NCBI RefSeq assembly: GCF_014192575.1
Contig: NZ_JACHYC010000004.1
Span: 248,001-312,000 of the forward strand
From: Variovorax sp. Sphag1AA
GTDB lineage: Bacteria; Pseudomonadota; Gammaproteobacteria; Burkholderiales; Burkholderiaceae_C
Direction of reading: 5' to 3'
DNA: 64,000 nucleotides
The first letter of the stretch is position 1. The number at the start of each line of letters is the position of its first letter. Under the pieces are notes generated by a model, which saw only the letters and a program-made list of their open reading frames with translations, made no database searches and had not been told where the DNA came from. A program made the translations under genes and the position numbers. Below are positions 8,665 through 17,795 of the stretch, piece by piece.

Positions 8665-10647
8665 ATGAAGACCCGCATCCACATGGCGATCGCCGCCATG
8701 ATCGCTTCCACGCTTGCTGCCGCCCCCGGCGCATTCGCACAGACCGCAGACGAAGTGCCCTCGTCGCCCAAGCCGGCAACCGCCGCAACCACGAGCGCCA
8801 ACCAGGCCGTCGCGCGCGGCATGGCGTTCAGCCAGCGCGACTTCGAGGACGCAACGCGCGGGCTCATTGCCACGATGCCCGATCCCCTCGTGAAGACGGC
8901 CGAAGGCAAGCTGGTGTGGGATGCGAACCGCTATGACTTCATCCAGGGTGATGCGCCCGCCACGGTCAACCCGAGCCTCTGGCGGCAGGAGAAGCTCAAC
9001 AATGCGCGCGGCCTCTTCAAGGTCACCGACGGCATCTATCAGATTCGCGGGTACGACCTGGCCAACATGACGCTGGTGGAAGGCAAGACCGGCTGGATCG
9101 TGATCGACACATTGCTCACCGCCGAGATCGCGCGCAGCACGCTCGCCTTCGCCATGGAAAAGCTCGGCAGCACCAAGCCGGTGGTGGCCGTGGTCTACAC
9201 GCACAGCCACGTCGACCACTTCGGCGGCGTTCGCGGCGTGGTCAACGAAGCCGACGTACAGGCGGGCAAGGTGAAGATCATTGCGCCCGAAGGTTTCATG
9301 GACAACGCAGTGGCCGAGAACGTGCTCGCCGGCAATGCGATGGCGCGCCGTGCGACCTACCAGTTCGGTGCCGGCCTGGACTCGAACGATCGCCAGGGCG
9401 TCGGCAGCGGCCTCGGTAAGGCGCTGAGCGCAGGGACGTCGGGGTTGATCCCGCCCACCGACACGATCTCGAAGACCGGTCAGGAGATGACCATCGATGG
9501 CGTGCGCGTCGTCTTCCAGATGGCACAGGGCTCGGAAGCCCCGTCGGAGATGATGTTCTACTTCCCCGACAAGAAGGCGCTGTGCCTCTCGGAAGTGCTG
9601 ACGAAGCACATGCACAACGTCTACACCATCCGCGGCGCGAAGATGCGTGACGCGCTGGCCTGGAGCAAGTACGCCAACGAAACGATCGACATGTACCCCG
9701 ATGTCGAGGTTGCCTTCGCGAGCCATCACTGGCCGACCTGGGGCGGCGACAACATCCGCCAGTACATGGCAAACCAGCGAGACACCTATCGGTTCATCCA
9801 CGACCAGGCGATGAATCTCGCGAACAAGGGCCAGGTGATGGACGAGATCGGCGACGCCGAGTTCTTCCCCAAGGGCCTCGCAGCGGACGCGAGTTCGCGC
9901 GGCTACTACGGCACGCTCAGCCACAACCTGCGCGCCGTCTACAACTTCTATCTCGGCTACTACGACGGCAACCCGGCCAACCTGCACAAGCTGCCGCCGA
10001 CGGAGACTGCGAAACGCTATGTGGCGGCCATGGGCGGCGAAGACGCCGTGCTTGCCACCGCACGCAAGGCCTTCGAGGCAGGTGACTACCGCTGGGTGGC
10101 GGAACTGATGAATCACGTCATCTTCGCGAACCCCGCCAACGCGGCAGCGCGTGGGCTTCAGGCCGATACCTTCGAGCAACTCGGCTACCAATCGGAAGCC
10201 GGGACCTGGCGCAATGCCTATCTCGTCGGCGCGCGTGAACTGCGCCAGGGTGTGCTCAAGCCGTCAACCTCCACGCAAGGGCCAGACGTTGTGCGCGGCA
10301 TGAACAACGAGCTGCTGTTCGACTTCATTGCACTGCGCCTGAATCACGAGAAGGCCGACGGCAAGAAGGTCAACATCAACATGGTGTTCACGGACCTCAA
10401 CGAGACCTGGGCTCTGGAGCTGTCGAACTCGGTGCTCAACAACACGAAGGGCCGCGTGCTGAAGAATCCCGACGCAACGCTCACGCTCACTCGCCCGGCC
10501 TTCCTCGCGATGCTGCTGCAGGGCAAGAAGCTGCCGGAGATGGTGCTGTCGGGGCAGGTGAAGGTCAGCGGCAATCCGCTCGCGCTGTCCTCGGTCTTCA
10601 GCAACGTCGAGACCTTCGACCCCTACTTCAACATCGTGACGCCGTGA
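8665..10647 (+). CDS. Exported alkylsulfatase (SdsA1-like, metallo-beta-lactamase fold)
   Basis: A 660-residue protein with an N-terminal signal peptide (cleavage near AFA-QT, residue 26). The metallo-beta-lactamase zinc motif THSHVDHFGG places His180, His182, Asp184 and His185; further metal ligands probably lie in LCLSEVLTKHMHN and FASHHWPTWGG. The C-terminal part (about residues 535-660) looks like the SCP2-type domain of SdsA1. Such enzymes hydrolyse primary alkyl sulfates such as dodecyl sulfate to alcohol and sulfate, in the periplasm. It follows the oxidoreductase genes by 43 bases. Regulation by the divergent AraC protein is inferred. Confidence 0.88.
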   Translation: MKTRIHMAIAAMIASTLAAAPGAFAQTADEVPSSPKPATAATTSANQAVARGMAFSQRDFEDATRGLIATMPDPLVKTAEGKLVWDANRYDFIQGDAPATVNPSLWRQEKLNNARGLFKVTDGIYQIRGYDLANMTLVEGKTGWIVIDTLLTAEIARSTLAFAMEKLGSTKPVVAVVYTHSHVDHFGGVRGVVNEADVQAGKVKIIAPEGFMDNAVAENVLAGNAMARRATYQFGAGLDSNDRQGVGSGLGKALSAGTSGLIPPTDTISKTGQEMTIDGVRVVFQMAQGSEAPSEMMFYFPDKKALCLSEVLTKHMHNVYTIRGAKMRDALAWSKYANETIDMYPDVEVAFASHHWPTWGGDNIRQYMANQRDTYRFIHDQAMNLANKGQVMDEIGDAEFFPKGLAADASSRGYYGTLSHNLRAVYNFYLGYYDGNPANLHKLPPTETAKRYVAAMGGEDAVLATARKAFEAGDYRWVAELMNHVIFANPANAAARGLQADTFEQLGYQSEAGTWRNAYLVGARELRQGVLKPSTSTQGPDVVRGMNNELLFDFIALRLNHEKADGKKVNINMVFTDLNETWALELSNSVLNNTKGRVLKNPDATLTLTRPAFLAMLLQGKKLPEMVLSGQVKVSGNPLALSSVFSNVETFDPYFNIVTP

Positions 10648-10656
10648 TCGGATCGG

Positions 10657-12360
10657 TCAGTTGATGACCACCGAAAGCGTGGTGCCCGGCGGGACGCGCA
10701 CCGTCTCGCTGTAGGTACCCGCGACCTTCGACCGTATCGCCGGGAAGCTCGCCAGCGCCTGCAGCAACGCAGGTGCGGACTGCGGCAGCTTGCGGTTGCC
10801 GCTGCCAAGGCTCGCGGGGTCGATGGCCGGAAGGCTGAAGACGTCCTCGTTGCGCGCCGGCATGCTGTATTCGACGATGCCTGCGCCCAGCGGGATCAGC
10901 CCGGCGGACGCTGCGGCGAAGCGACGCAGCTCCTGGCCGATACCGGACTCGGGGCGTCGCGACTTGATGGCCTTGTCGAGCATCTCGGTCGAGTCCTTCA
11001 CGCCGGTGTTCGTCAGCAACGCCTTGTAGAAATCGAGGCCGAGCTGACGGTTGAGAAAGCCGCCGAACGAGCCGGTGACCGCATAGCTCTCGCAAGTCGC
11101 GCCCATCGGCGTCCACTCCGTCAGGCCGCAGTTGTAGCTGCCCGCGCCGTTGTAGCTGAGGTAGTACGGATAGCGCGAATCGCGGATCGCGTTGTGGCTC
11201 GGGTCGATGTTGAAGCTGGCCCAGTCCTCCATCATCAGCGCCGACATTTCCTCGAGCCAGGTGTCGAAGGTGTAGTCCGAACCCATCTTCACGCCGCGGC
11301 GGTAGAAGTTCTGCATGTGCATGCCTTCATGCGCCATGACGGTCGCAATCTGCTTCACCCCGTTTTCGCCGTCGAGGTAGAGCGATTCGGAATCGAGATA
11401 CAGGCTCAGTGATTCATTGCTGTAGGTGAGATCGCCACTGCCCGCCTTGAAGTTGTTGAGACCCCAGAAGTAGCCCACGAGCCCGTAAGGCTGGTGGTCG
11501 GGCTTGAAGTTCACGATGAAGATGTCGACCGGCTGGCCGCTGCCCGCGATCAGCTGACTCATGCCGTGGTCACCCCAGAGCGGGCCACCGACGCGAACCA
11601 GCATGTCGTAGATGCCGCCTTGCGTGGCGAACTTGTCGAGCATCCGGGTGGCGAGCGCACTGGAGACGCGTGCGGGGTCAAGCTCGTCGGTCTGGACCCA
11701 CAGGTTGATGGTGGTGCCGTCGGAAGTCGCGCGCTGCGCTGCAAGCTGCACGGTGCGCTGCGTGCGGTCGTAGAGAAAGATGTTGCGCTGGTCTGCGACG
11801 GTGTAGGCCGCTGACGGGGTGATCGATTTCAGGAGACTGGGCGATGCCTTCGATTGCGGATCGAGCAGCTTGGCAAAACCGGAGCGGTTGAACTCGCGGA
11901 TTGCGTCCTTGGCCGAATCGTCCTCGTCGACGGCTTGCTGCACCGTCGCCTTGTTGGCGGTCGTGGCGATTTCGGAACTGGATCGCACCACCAGTCCCGG
12001 AAGCGCTTCAGCCGTCGTGCTCTCGTTGGTGAAGACCAGCGTCACGGTCTGCCCGGTGAGGCCCGAAATGGACAGAGGCATATCGACCGGAACGGACGAA
12101 CCGTTGGCCGCCTGCCAGACCCCGGTGCCGGATCCCGCGTAAGTGCTGTCGTTGATCGCCGCACAGCCCACGCAGGACGCCTTGACCGCATTGCCACCGT
12201 CCGACTTGACGTCGGTCGCAGTGGTGCTCGTGGAAGACACGGGGATGTAGCCGCCGCCACCTCCTCCGCCGCCCCCACCACAGGCGGATAGCGACAGGGC
12301 CAACATCAATGCGGCGGTTGATCCAAAGACCGATTCAGTTCGCGATTTGTTGCGTTTCAC
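10657..12360 (-). CDS. Lipoprotein zinc metallopeptidase, M30 (hyicolysin)-like
   Basis: A 567-residue predicted lipoprotein. The signal peptide ends in the lipobox LSAC (Cys27), followed by a run of glycines and a Ser/Thr-rich linker. The zinc motif HEGMH (residues 344-348) sits in QIATVMAHEGMHMQNFYRR, and a downstream glutamate in TWLEEMSALMMED (about residue 370) is a candidate third ligand, as in gluzincin-type M30 peptidases. It therefore likely cleaves proteins at the outer membrane or cell surface. It is convergent with the alkylsulfatase, 9 bases away. The M30 assignment rests on motif and layout rather than alignment. Confidence 0.75.
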   Translation of the reverse strand: MKRNKSRTESVFGSTAALMLALSLSACGGGGGGGGGGYIPVSSTSTTATDVKSDGGNAVKASCVGCAAINDSTYAGSGTGVWQAANGSSVPVDMPLSISGLTGQTVTLVFTNESTTAEALPGLVVRSSSEIATTANKATVQQAVDEDDSAKDAIREFNRSGFAKLLDPQSKASPSLLKSITPSAAYTVADQRNIFLYDRTQRTVQLAAQRATSDGTTINLWVQTDELDPARVSSALATRMLDKFATQGGIYDMLVRVGGPLWGDHGMSQLIAGSGQPVDIFIVNFKPDHQPYGLVGYFWGLNNFKAGSGDLTYSNESLSLYLDSESLYLDGENGVKQIATVMAHEGMHMQNFYRRGVKMGSDYTFDTWLEEMSALMMEDWASFNIDPSHNAIRDSRYPYYLSYNGAGSYNCGLTEWTPMGATCESYAVTGSFGGFLNRQLGLDFYKALLTNTGVKDSTEMLDKAIKSRRPESGIGQELRRFAAASAGLIPLGAGIVEYSMPARNEDVFSLPAIDPASLGSGNRKLPQSAPALLQALASFPAIRSKVAGTYSETVRVPPGTTLSVVIN

Positions 12361-12476
12361 TTCTTCCTGGCTCCACGATGCACGGCACGTGAAACCGAAA
12401 GCGTTCGCGCACCGCTACCGCTTATCGACAGGGAAAGAAGAAAGTTGAGACAGGACCGGTACCGGCGTTGCTCCGG

Positions 12477-12638
12477 TCAACGAAGGGTGGTGCACTCTCT
12501 TTCGAGAGCGGCCGAGCGAGAGAGCTGCTCCGTGAGGCGTTCGTTCAGATGCTTTCCGCCACGCCATGCGATCAAGAGCCAACCCACCGCGATCGCGACG
12601 ACGCTTGCGCCTCCCCAGACGACGTGAACGAAACCCAT
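12477..12638 (-). CDS. Small single-pass membrane protein
   Basis: A 53-residue reading frame beginning MGFVHVVWGG with one hydrophobic segment (about residues 5-24) followed by a charged helical tail (LNERLTEQLSRSAALERE). It is unnamed in my knowledge. The case for a real gene is the near-perfect ribosome site AAGGAGGT 6 bases before the ATG at 12638. It is co-directional with and upstream of the metallopeptidase gene, 116 bases away, but a shared transcript is not certain. No function can be assigned. Confidence 0.55.
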   Translation of the reverse strand: MGFVHVVWGGASVVAIAVGWLLIAWRGGKHLNERLTEQLSRSAALERECTTLR

Positions 12639-12747
12639 CGACAACCTCCTTATTGTTGAGGGGGCGAGTCTGCCGGCGAGACTGCGCATCGCGCATCCTG
12701 CAAATTGAGGAGGTTCTGGGGACGAATTGGGGACGGGAAAAAGGAAA

Positions 12748-12780
12748 AAGCCGTTGCAGGTCTAAGACTTGCAACGGCTT
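12748..12780 (-). terminator. Intrinsic terminator of the tRNA cluster
   Basis: An 11-bp perfect stem (AAGCCGTTGCA at 12748-12758 against TGCAACGGCTT at 12770-12780) with an 11-base loop. On the minus strand it is followed by a U-rich tract (complement of 12736-12749). It lies just after the tRNA-Asp gene and would end the gltX-tRNA transcript; T-runs on the other side could also serve the plus strand. Confidence 0.8.
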
Positions 12781-12789
12781 TCCGTTTTT

Positions 12790-12866
12790 TGGCGGAGTGG
12801 ACGGGACTCGAACCCGCGACCCCCGGCGTGACAGGCCGGTATTCTAACCAACTGAACTACCACTCC
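12790..12866 (-). tRNA. tRNA-Asp (GTC)
   Basis: A 77-nt cloverleaf on the minus strand. The acceptor stem GGAGTGG pairs with CCACTCC, the discriminator is G and CCA is encoded. The anticodon loop shows GTC within CCTGTCACG, and the T-arm carries GGTTCGAGTCC. It is the last of three tandem tRNAs. Confidence 0.95.
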
Positions 12867-12925
12867 GCGTTGGTGTGACTTTCGCTCTCGCATCAAACGA
12901 TGCTCAAGCCAAGTGCCACAAAACT

Positions 12926-13001
12926 TGGCGACCCTACGGGGATTCGAACCCCGGTACTCACCGTGAAAGGGTGATGTCCTAGGCCTCTAGACGATAGGGT
13001 C
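12926..13001 (-). tRNA. tRNA-Glu (TTC)
   Basis: A 76-nt tRNA on the minus strand, starting GACCCTATCGTCTAGAGG and ending with encoded CCA. The anticodon TTC is in CCCTTTCACGG and the T-arm is GGGGTTCGAATCCCC. It sits between tRNA-Ala and tRNA-Asp, in the same direction as and downstream of the glutamyl-tRNA synthetase gene that charges it. Confidence 0.95.
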
Positions 13002-13035
13002 AAAACCTGGACTAACTAACCACTCGACGCCCTGT

Positions 13036-13111
<76 letters not shown>

Positions 13112-13163
13112 TTTTGTAAGGTTTCCCTTACTGGGTGTCGAGCCTCAAATTATATACAGCTTT

Positions 13164-14552
13164 TTAGGCTTTCTTCAAACGCTCCAAAATTTTTTCGCGA
13201 GAAAAGAGTGCGAGCACTGCATCGAGCGATGGCGTCTGCGGCGTGCCCATCACGAGCACTCGCACCGGCATTGCCAGAGCGGGCATCTTGAGACCATGCA
13301 CGCCGAGCACTTCCTTGATCGCAGCTGCAATCGAAGCCTTGTCCCAAGCGACGTCGGCGAGTTTATCCGCGAGCGTGGCGATCGCGGGACGCACCGCATC
13401 GGTAATGTGCTGCGCGCGATCGGCTTCGCTCGCATTGACATCGGCATAGAAGGCAGCAGCCCATCCGGCAAGCGCGACTGTCGTTTCGCAGCGATCCTTG
13501 AACAGACCACAGATCGCGGGCAAGCGCTCATCGGCGGCAATGCCGCGCTTCTTCAACTGCTCCGACACGAGCGGCGCGAGCGCGTCATCGGCCATGGCCT
13601 TCAGATGCTGCGCATTGACCCAGCGAAGCTTTGCTTCGTCGAACTGCGCAGCGCTGCGGCCCAGATGATCGAGATCGAACCACTCGATGAACTGCGCGCG
13701 CGAGAAGATCTCGTCGTCGCCGTGGCTCCAGCCGAGGCGCGCGAGGTAGTTCACCATCGCGTCGGGCAGGAAGCCTTCGTCGCGGAACTGCGTGACGGGC
13801 TTGGCGCCATTGCGCTTGCTCATCTTCTCGCCCTGCTCGTTCAGTACCGTCGGCAAGTGTGCGTACACCGGCGGTTCCTTGCCGAGCGCTCGGAAGATGT
13901 TGATCTGGCGCGGCGTGTTGTTCACATGGTCGTCGCCGCGGATGACGTGCGTGATCGCCATGTCGATGTCGTCGACCACCACGCAGAAGTTGTAGGTCGG
14001 CGTTCCATCCGGCCGTGCAATGACCAGATCATCGAGTTCGTCATTGCTGATCTCGATGCGGCCCTTGACCTTGTCGTCCCATGCAACCACGCCGCCTTGC
14101 GGATTGCGGAAGCGCAGCACGGGCTGGACACCCTCAGGAATTGCCGGCAGCACCTTGCCGGATTCGGGGCGCCAGGTGCCGTCGTACCGCGGCTTTTCCT
14201 TTGCGGCCATCTGTTTCTCGCGCAATGCGTCGAGTTCGGCGACGCTCATGTAGCACGGGTAGACCAAGCCTGCCGACTGCATCTCGGCTAGCACCGCCTT
14301 GTAGCGGTCCATGCGCTGCATCTGGTAGTACGGGCCTTCGTCATGATCGAGGCCCAGCCATTGCATGCCTTCGAGAATGACGTCGACTGCCGCCTGGGTC
14401 GAGCGCTCGAGGTCGGTGTCCTCGATTCGCAGGATGAAGTCGCCGCCGGTGGAGCGCGCGAATGCCCACGGATAGAGCGCCGAGCGGATGTTGCCGAGGT
14501 GGATGAAGCCAGTCGGCGAAGGTGCGAAACGGGTACGGGTCTTTTGCGTCAT
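13164..14552 (-). CDS. gltX: Glutamyl-tRNA synthetase
   Basis: A 462-residue class I aminoacyl-tRNA synthetase that charges tRNA-Glu. The N-terminal HIGH-type motif appears as [15 protein letters not shown] (HLGN at residues 18-21), and the KMSKR loop is at residues 243-247. Length matches bacterial GltX. No GlnRS-type C-terminal domains are present. Its ATG overlaps the metZ stop by 4 bases, so the genes are coupled. A cognate tRNA-Glu gene lies just downstream on the same strand. Confidence 0.97.
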   Translation of the reverse strand: MTQKTRTRFAPSPTGFIHLGNIRSALYPWAFARSTGGDFILRIEDTDLERSTQAAVDVILEGMQWLGLDHDEGPYYQMQRMDRYKAVLAEMQSAGLVYPCYMSVAELDALREKQMAAKEKPRYDGTWRPESGKVLPAIPEGVQPVLRFRNPQGGVVAWDDKVKGRIEISNDELDDLVIARPDGTPTYNFCVVVDDIDMAITHVIRGDDHVNNTPRQINIFRALGKEPPVYAHLPTVLNEQGEKMSKRNGAKPVTQFRDEGFLPDAMVNYLARLGWSHGDDEIFSRAQFIEWFDLDHLGRSAAQFDEAKLRWVNAQHLKAMADDALAPLVSEQLKKRGIAADERLPAICGLFKDRCETTVALAGWAAAFYADVNASEADRAQHITDAVRPAIATLADKLADVAWDKASIAAAIKEVLGVHGLKMPALAMPVRVLVMGTPQTPSLDAVLALFSREKILERLKKA

Positions 14553-15772
14553 GCGAGGTTGTTCAGGCCGCCGAGCCCTCGAAGGAGGTCGGCCTTGATG
14601 TCGTCGATGTGGTCCAGGCCGACCGCAACGCGGATCAGACCCTGGCTGATGCCGGCTGCCTGACGCTGCGCCTCGGTGAGGCGTCCATGCGAGGTGGTGG
14701 CCGGATGCGTGATGGTGGTCTTGGTGTCGCCGAGGTTGGCGGTGATGCTGAGCACGCGGGTGCTGTCGATCACCTGGAAGGCATTGGCGCGCGCCACCTC
14801 AGGTGTGTCGCCGGGCACGTCGAAGGACACGACCGCGCCACCCATGCCGGACTGCTGGCGCATCGCAAGCTTATGCTGCGGATGCGATTTCAGACCGGGG
14901 TAGTAGACGCGCGAAACCCCTGGCTGCGTTTCCAGCCATTGCGCCAGCGCGAGCGCGCCGACGCAGTGGGCCTGCATGCGGATGCTCAAGGTTTCGAGTC
15001 CCTTGAGCACGATCCATGCATTGAACGGCGACAGCGCCATGCCCGCGGTGCGAACCACCGGGCCGAACACTTCGTTGATGAGCTTCGCCGATCCGCAGAT
15101 CGCGCCGGCCAGCACGCGCCCCTGCCCTTCGAGGTACTTGGTGCCCGAGTGGATGACGAGGTCCGCGCCCAGTTCGGTGGGGCGCTGCAGCGCCGGCGAA
15201 CAGAAGCAGTTGTCGACCGCGAGCAGCGCGCCGGCGTCATGCGCCAGATCGGCAAGCGCGCGGATGTCGCACACGTCCGTCAGCGGATTGGTCGGCGTTT
15301 CCGCAAAGAGCAGCTTGGTGGTCGGCCGGACAGCAGCTTTCCATTCCGCAATGTCGGTCTGCGATACGAACGTGGTCTCCACCCCGAACTTGCCGAACTC
15401 GCGGCCGATCAGATTGAGCGTCGATCCGAACACCGAACGCGAGCACACCACATGGTCGCCCGCCTTGAGGAGCCCCATGCACATCATGAGGATCGCCCCC
15501 ATGCCGCTCGACGCGCCGATGGCCGCCTCGGTGCCTTCGAGCGCCGCGAGCCGGCGCTCGAAACTGGCGACGGTGGGATTGGAGGTGCGGGTGTAGGTAA
15601 AGCCCTCTTCGGTGCCGGCGAATCGTCGAGCCGAAGTTTCAGCATCCGGCTGCACGAAGCTGCTGGTGAGGAACAGTGCCTCGGAGTTCTCGCCGTACTG
15701 GCTGCGCTCGAGCGCGGTGCGCACCGCGAGCGTGTCGCGATGCAGACCAGGCGGAAGGGAATGATCCGTCAC
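14549..15772 (-). CDS. metZ: O-succinylhomoserine sulfhydrylase (methionine biosynthesis)
   Basis: A 407-residue PLP enzyme of the Cys/Met metabolism family that makes homocysteine from an acylhomoserine and sulfide. Family features: [22 protein letters not shown] near the N-terminus, the GMGAI region, and the PLP lysine in [14 protein letters not shown]. The GTG at 15772 (VTDHSLPPG) is chosen because the longer in-frame sequence overlaps purF. It begins 8 bases after the purF stop. The purF-metZ-gltX neighbourhood is common in Burkholderiales. O-acetyl- versus O-succinyl-homoserine preference cannot be fixed from sequence. Confidence 0.92.
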   Translation of the reverse strand: MTDHSLPPGLHRDTLAVRTALERSQYGENSEALFLTSSFVQPDAETSARRFAGTEEGFTYTRTSNPTVASFERRLAALEGTEAAIGASSGMGAILMMCMGLLKAGDHVVCSRSVFGSTLNLIGREFGKFGVETTFVSQTDIAEWKAAVRPTTKLLFAETPTNPLTDVCDIRALADLAHDAGALLAVDNCFCSPALQRPTELGADLVIHSGTKYLEGQGRVLAGAICGSAKLINEVFGPVVRTAGMALSPFNAWIVLKGLETLSIRMQAHCVGALALAQWLETQPGVSRVYYPGLKSHPQHKLAMRQQSGMGGAVVSFDVPGDTPEVARANAFQVIDSTRVLSITANLGDTKTTITHPATTSHGRLTEAQRQAAGISQGLIRVAVGLDHIDDIKADLLRGLGGLNNLA

Positions 15773-15780
15773 GTCGGCGC

Positions 15781-17280
15781 TCAGCTCAGATTGGGCAGTG
15801 CGAGCCGAGATGAGTCTTCTTCCGTCTCTTCGATGCGCGGACGGTTGCCGTTCATGCGGGTGATCGCTTCGGTGTCGATGTCGCCGGTCACGTAGACACC
15901 GTCGAAGCACGACGCGTCGAAGCCGTCGAGCTTGGGATTGATCGAACCGATGGCGCGCTTCATCGCGTCGACGTCCTGATAGATCAACGCATCGCATCCG
16001 ATGAGTTCGCGGATTTCCTCGACGGTGCGGTCGTGCGCCACCAGTTCGTCCTTGGTTGGCATGTCGATGCCATAGACATTCGGGAAGCGCACCGGCGGCG
16101 CTGCGCTGGCGAGGTACACCTTGCGGGCACCTGCGTCACGCGCCATCTGCACGATCTCTCGGCTTGTGGTGCCGCGCACGATCGAGTCGTCGACCAGCAG
16201 CACATTGCGGCCCTTGAACTCGCTGCCGATGACATTGAGCTTCTGGCGCACGGACTTCTTGCGCACACCCTGCCCCGGCATGATGAAGGTGCGGCCCACG
16301 TAACGGTTCTTGACGAAGCCCTCGCGATACGGAATGCCCAGCAGATGCGCCAGTTGCGTCGCGCTCGGGCGGCTCGATTCGGGGATGGGAATGATGACGT
16401 CGATCTCGTTGGGCGGCACGGTCGACACGACACGCTTGGCCAGCGTTTCGCCAAGATTAAGTCGCGCCTGGTAGACCGAGATGCCGTCGAGTACGGAATC
16501 GGGTCGTGCCAGATAGACGAACTCGAAGATGCACGGATTGAGCGTCGGCGAATCCGCGCATTGCTCCGAGTGCACCTGGCCTTGCAGGTCCACAAAGACC
16601 GCCTCGCCCGGCGCGATGTTGCGCTCGAACACATGGCCCGAGCCTTCGAGTGCGACCGATTCGCTCGCGACCATGACGGTGCCGTCGGCACCACGGCCGA
16701 GCGCGAGCGGCCGGATGCCATAGGGATCGCGAAACGCCAGCAGACCGTGGCCGGCGATCAGCGCCACCACGGCGTAGGAACCACGCAACCGCTTGTGTAC
16801 GTTGCGCACGGCTTCGAACAGCGTCGCTGACGTCAGTGCGCCGCCACGGGTCGCGCGATCGATCTCGTGCGCCAGCACGTTAAGCAGCACTTCCGAATCG
16901 CTCTCGGTGTTGGTATGCCGGTGATCCGTGGAGAACAGTTCAGCGCGCAGCGCGTGGGCGTTCGTGAGATTGCCGTTGTGGACCAGCACGATGCCGAAGG
17001 GCGCGTTCACGTAGAAGGGCTGTGCCTCTTCCTCGCTGTAGGCATTGCCGGCGGTGGGATAGCGCACTTGCCCCAATCCGACGTCACCCGGCAGCGCACG
17101 CATATTGCGGGTGCGGAAGACGTCGCGGACCATGCCCTTGGCCTTGTGCATGAAGAACTTGCGCTGCTGCAAGGTGACGATGCCGGCGGCATCCTGGCCG
17201 CGGTGCTGCAAAAGCAGCAGCGCGTCATAGAGCAGTTGATTGACGGGAGCGTTGCTGACAACGCCGACGATTCCACACAT
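15781..17280 (-). CDS. purF: Amidophosphoribosyltransferase
   Basis: A 499-residue enzyme for the first committed step of purine synthesis (PRPP plus glutamine to phosphoribosylamine). The N-terminal nucleophile glutamine amidotransferase domain begins MCGIVGVVS, with Cys2 the catalytic residue after Met removal. The C-terminal phosphoribosyltransferase domain has the PRPP motif VLLVDDSIVRGTTSREIV. It sits between cvpA and metZ, as in the E. coli cvpA-purF arrangement. Confidence 0.97.
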   Translation of the reverse strand: MCGIVGVVSNAPVNQLLYDALLLLQHRGQDAAGIVTLQQRKFFMHKAKGMVRDVFRTRNMRALPGDVGLGQVRYPTAGNAYSEEEAQPFYVNAPFGIVLVHNGNLTNAHALRAELFSTDHRHTNTESDSEVLLNVLAHEIDRATRGGALTSATLFEAVRNVHKRLRGSYAVVALIAGHGLLAFRDPYGIRPLALGRGADGTVMVASESVALEGSGHVFERNIAPGEAVFVDLQGQVHSEQCADSPTLNPCIFEFVYLARPDSVLDGISVYQARLNLGETLAKRVVSTVPPNEIDVIIPIPESSRPSATQLAHLLGIPYREGFVKNRYVGRTFIMPGQGVRKKSVRQKLNVIGSEFKGRNVLLVDDSIVRGTTSREIVQMARDAGARKVYLASAAPPVRFPNVYGIDMPTKDELVAHDRTVEEIRELIGCDALIYQDVDAMKRAIGSINPKLDGFDASCFDGVYVTGDIDTEAITRMNGNRPRIEETEEDSSRLALPNLS

Positions 17281-17292
17281 GAAGCGATCCTC

Positions 17293-17778
17293 TCAAGGCA
17301 GGTAGCTTGCCAACTTTTCAGGCAAGGCAGGCTTCAGTCCCTGCAATGCCGAGTCAAGAACAATGGCGCTGCGCGATTCGTGCCACCAGGCACTGTCGCT
17401 CAACGCCAGCAAATGAACAACAACCGCCAGTGCGAGCAGCGCCACCGCGCCACGCGCCACGCCGAACACTCCGCCGAGAACGCGATCCACTGGCCGCAAC
17501 CCGATCGTCGTCACCAGCTTCCGCGCCAGCGTCGCCACCAGCCCCACGCTGAAAGCAACGGCCACGAACACCAGGACGAACCCCGCCGCATAGCGCCAGG
17601 TTGCAGCCGGCTCGCCGAACGGCAGCCATCGACCCACGTCGTCCGCCAGCCATTGAGCGCATAGGAAAGCAGCCACCCAGCCGGCCAACAGCACGATTTC
17701 AAACACCAGTCCGCGCAAAAGCCCCAGCAACATCGACACCACGACAAGCACGACCGCGATCCAGTCGAGGAGCACCAC
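17293..17778 (-). CDS. cvpA: CvpA family membrane protein
   Basis: A 161-residue protein with four hydrophobic segments (about residues 3-22, 25-44, 63-84 and 103-124), matching the CvpA family of inner-membrane proteins known from colicin V production. It lies 12 bases before purF, the conserved position for cvpA, and after the SPOR protein gene. The molecular role is unsettled in the family. Confidence 0.92.
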   Translation of the reverse strand: MVLLDWIAVVLVVVSMLLGLLRGLVFEIVLLAGWVAAFLCAQWLADDVGRWLPFGEPAATWRYAAGFVLVFVAVAFSVGLVATLARKLVTTIGLRPVDRVLGGVFGVARGAVALLALAVVVHLLALSDSAWWHESRSAIVLDSALQGLKPALPEKLASYLP

Positions 17779-17795
17779 GTCGCTTCGCCGGCAGG

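Noticed and set aside
8569..10191. A 540-residue minus-strand frame opposite the alkylsulfatase
   Set aside because: Antisense shadow with valine/histidine-rich composition; the alkylsulfatase motifs are intact.
10657..12360. Poly-glycine run after the lipobox as a sequencing or frame error
   Set aside because: The frame is continuous on both sides and Gly-rich linkers after a lipobox are common in betaproteobacterial lipoproteins.
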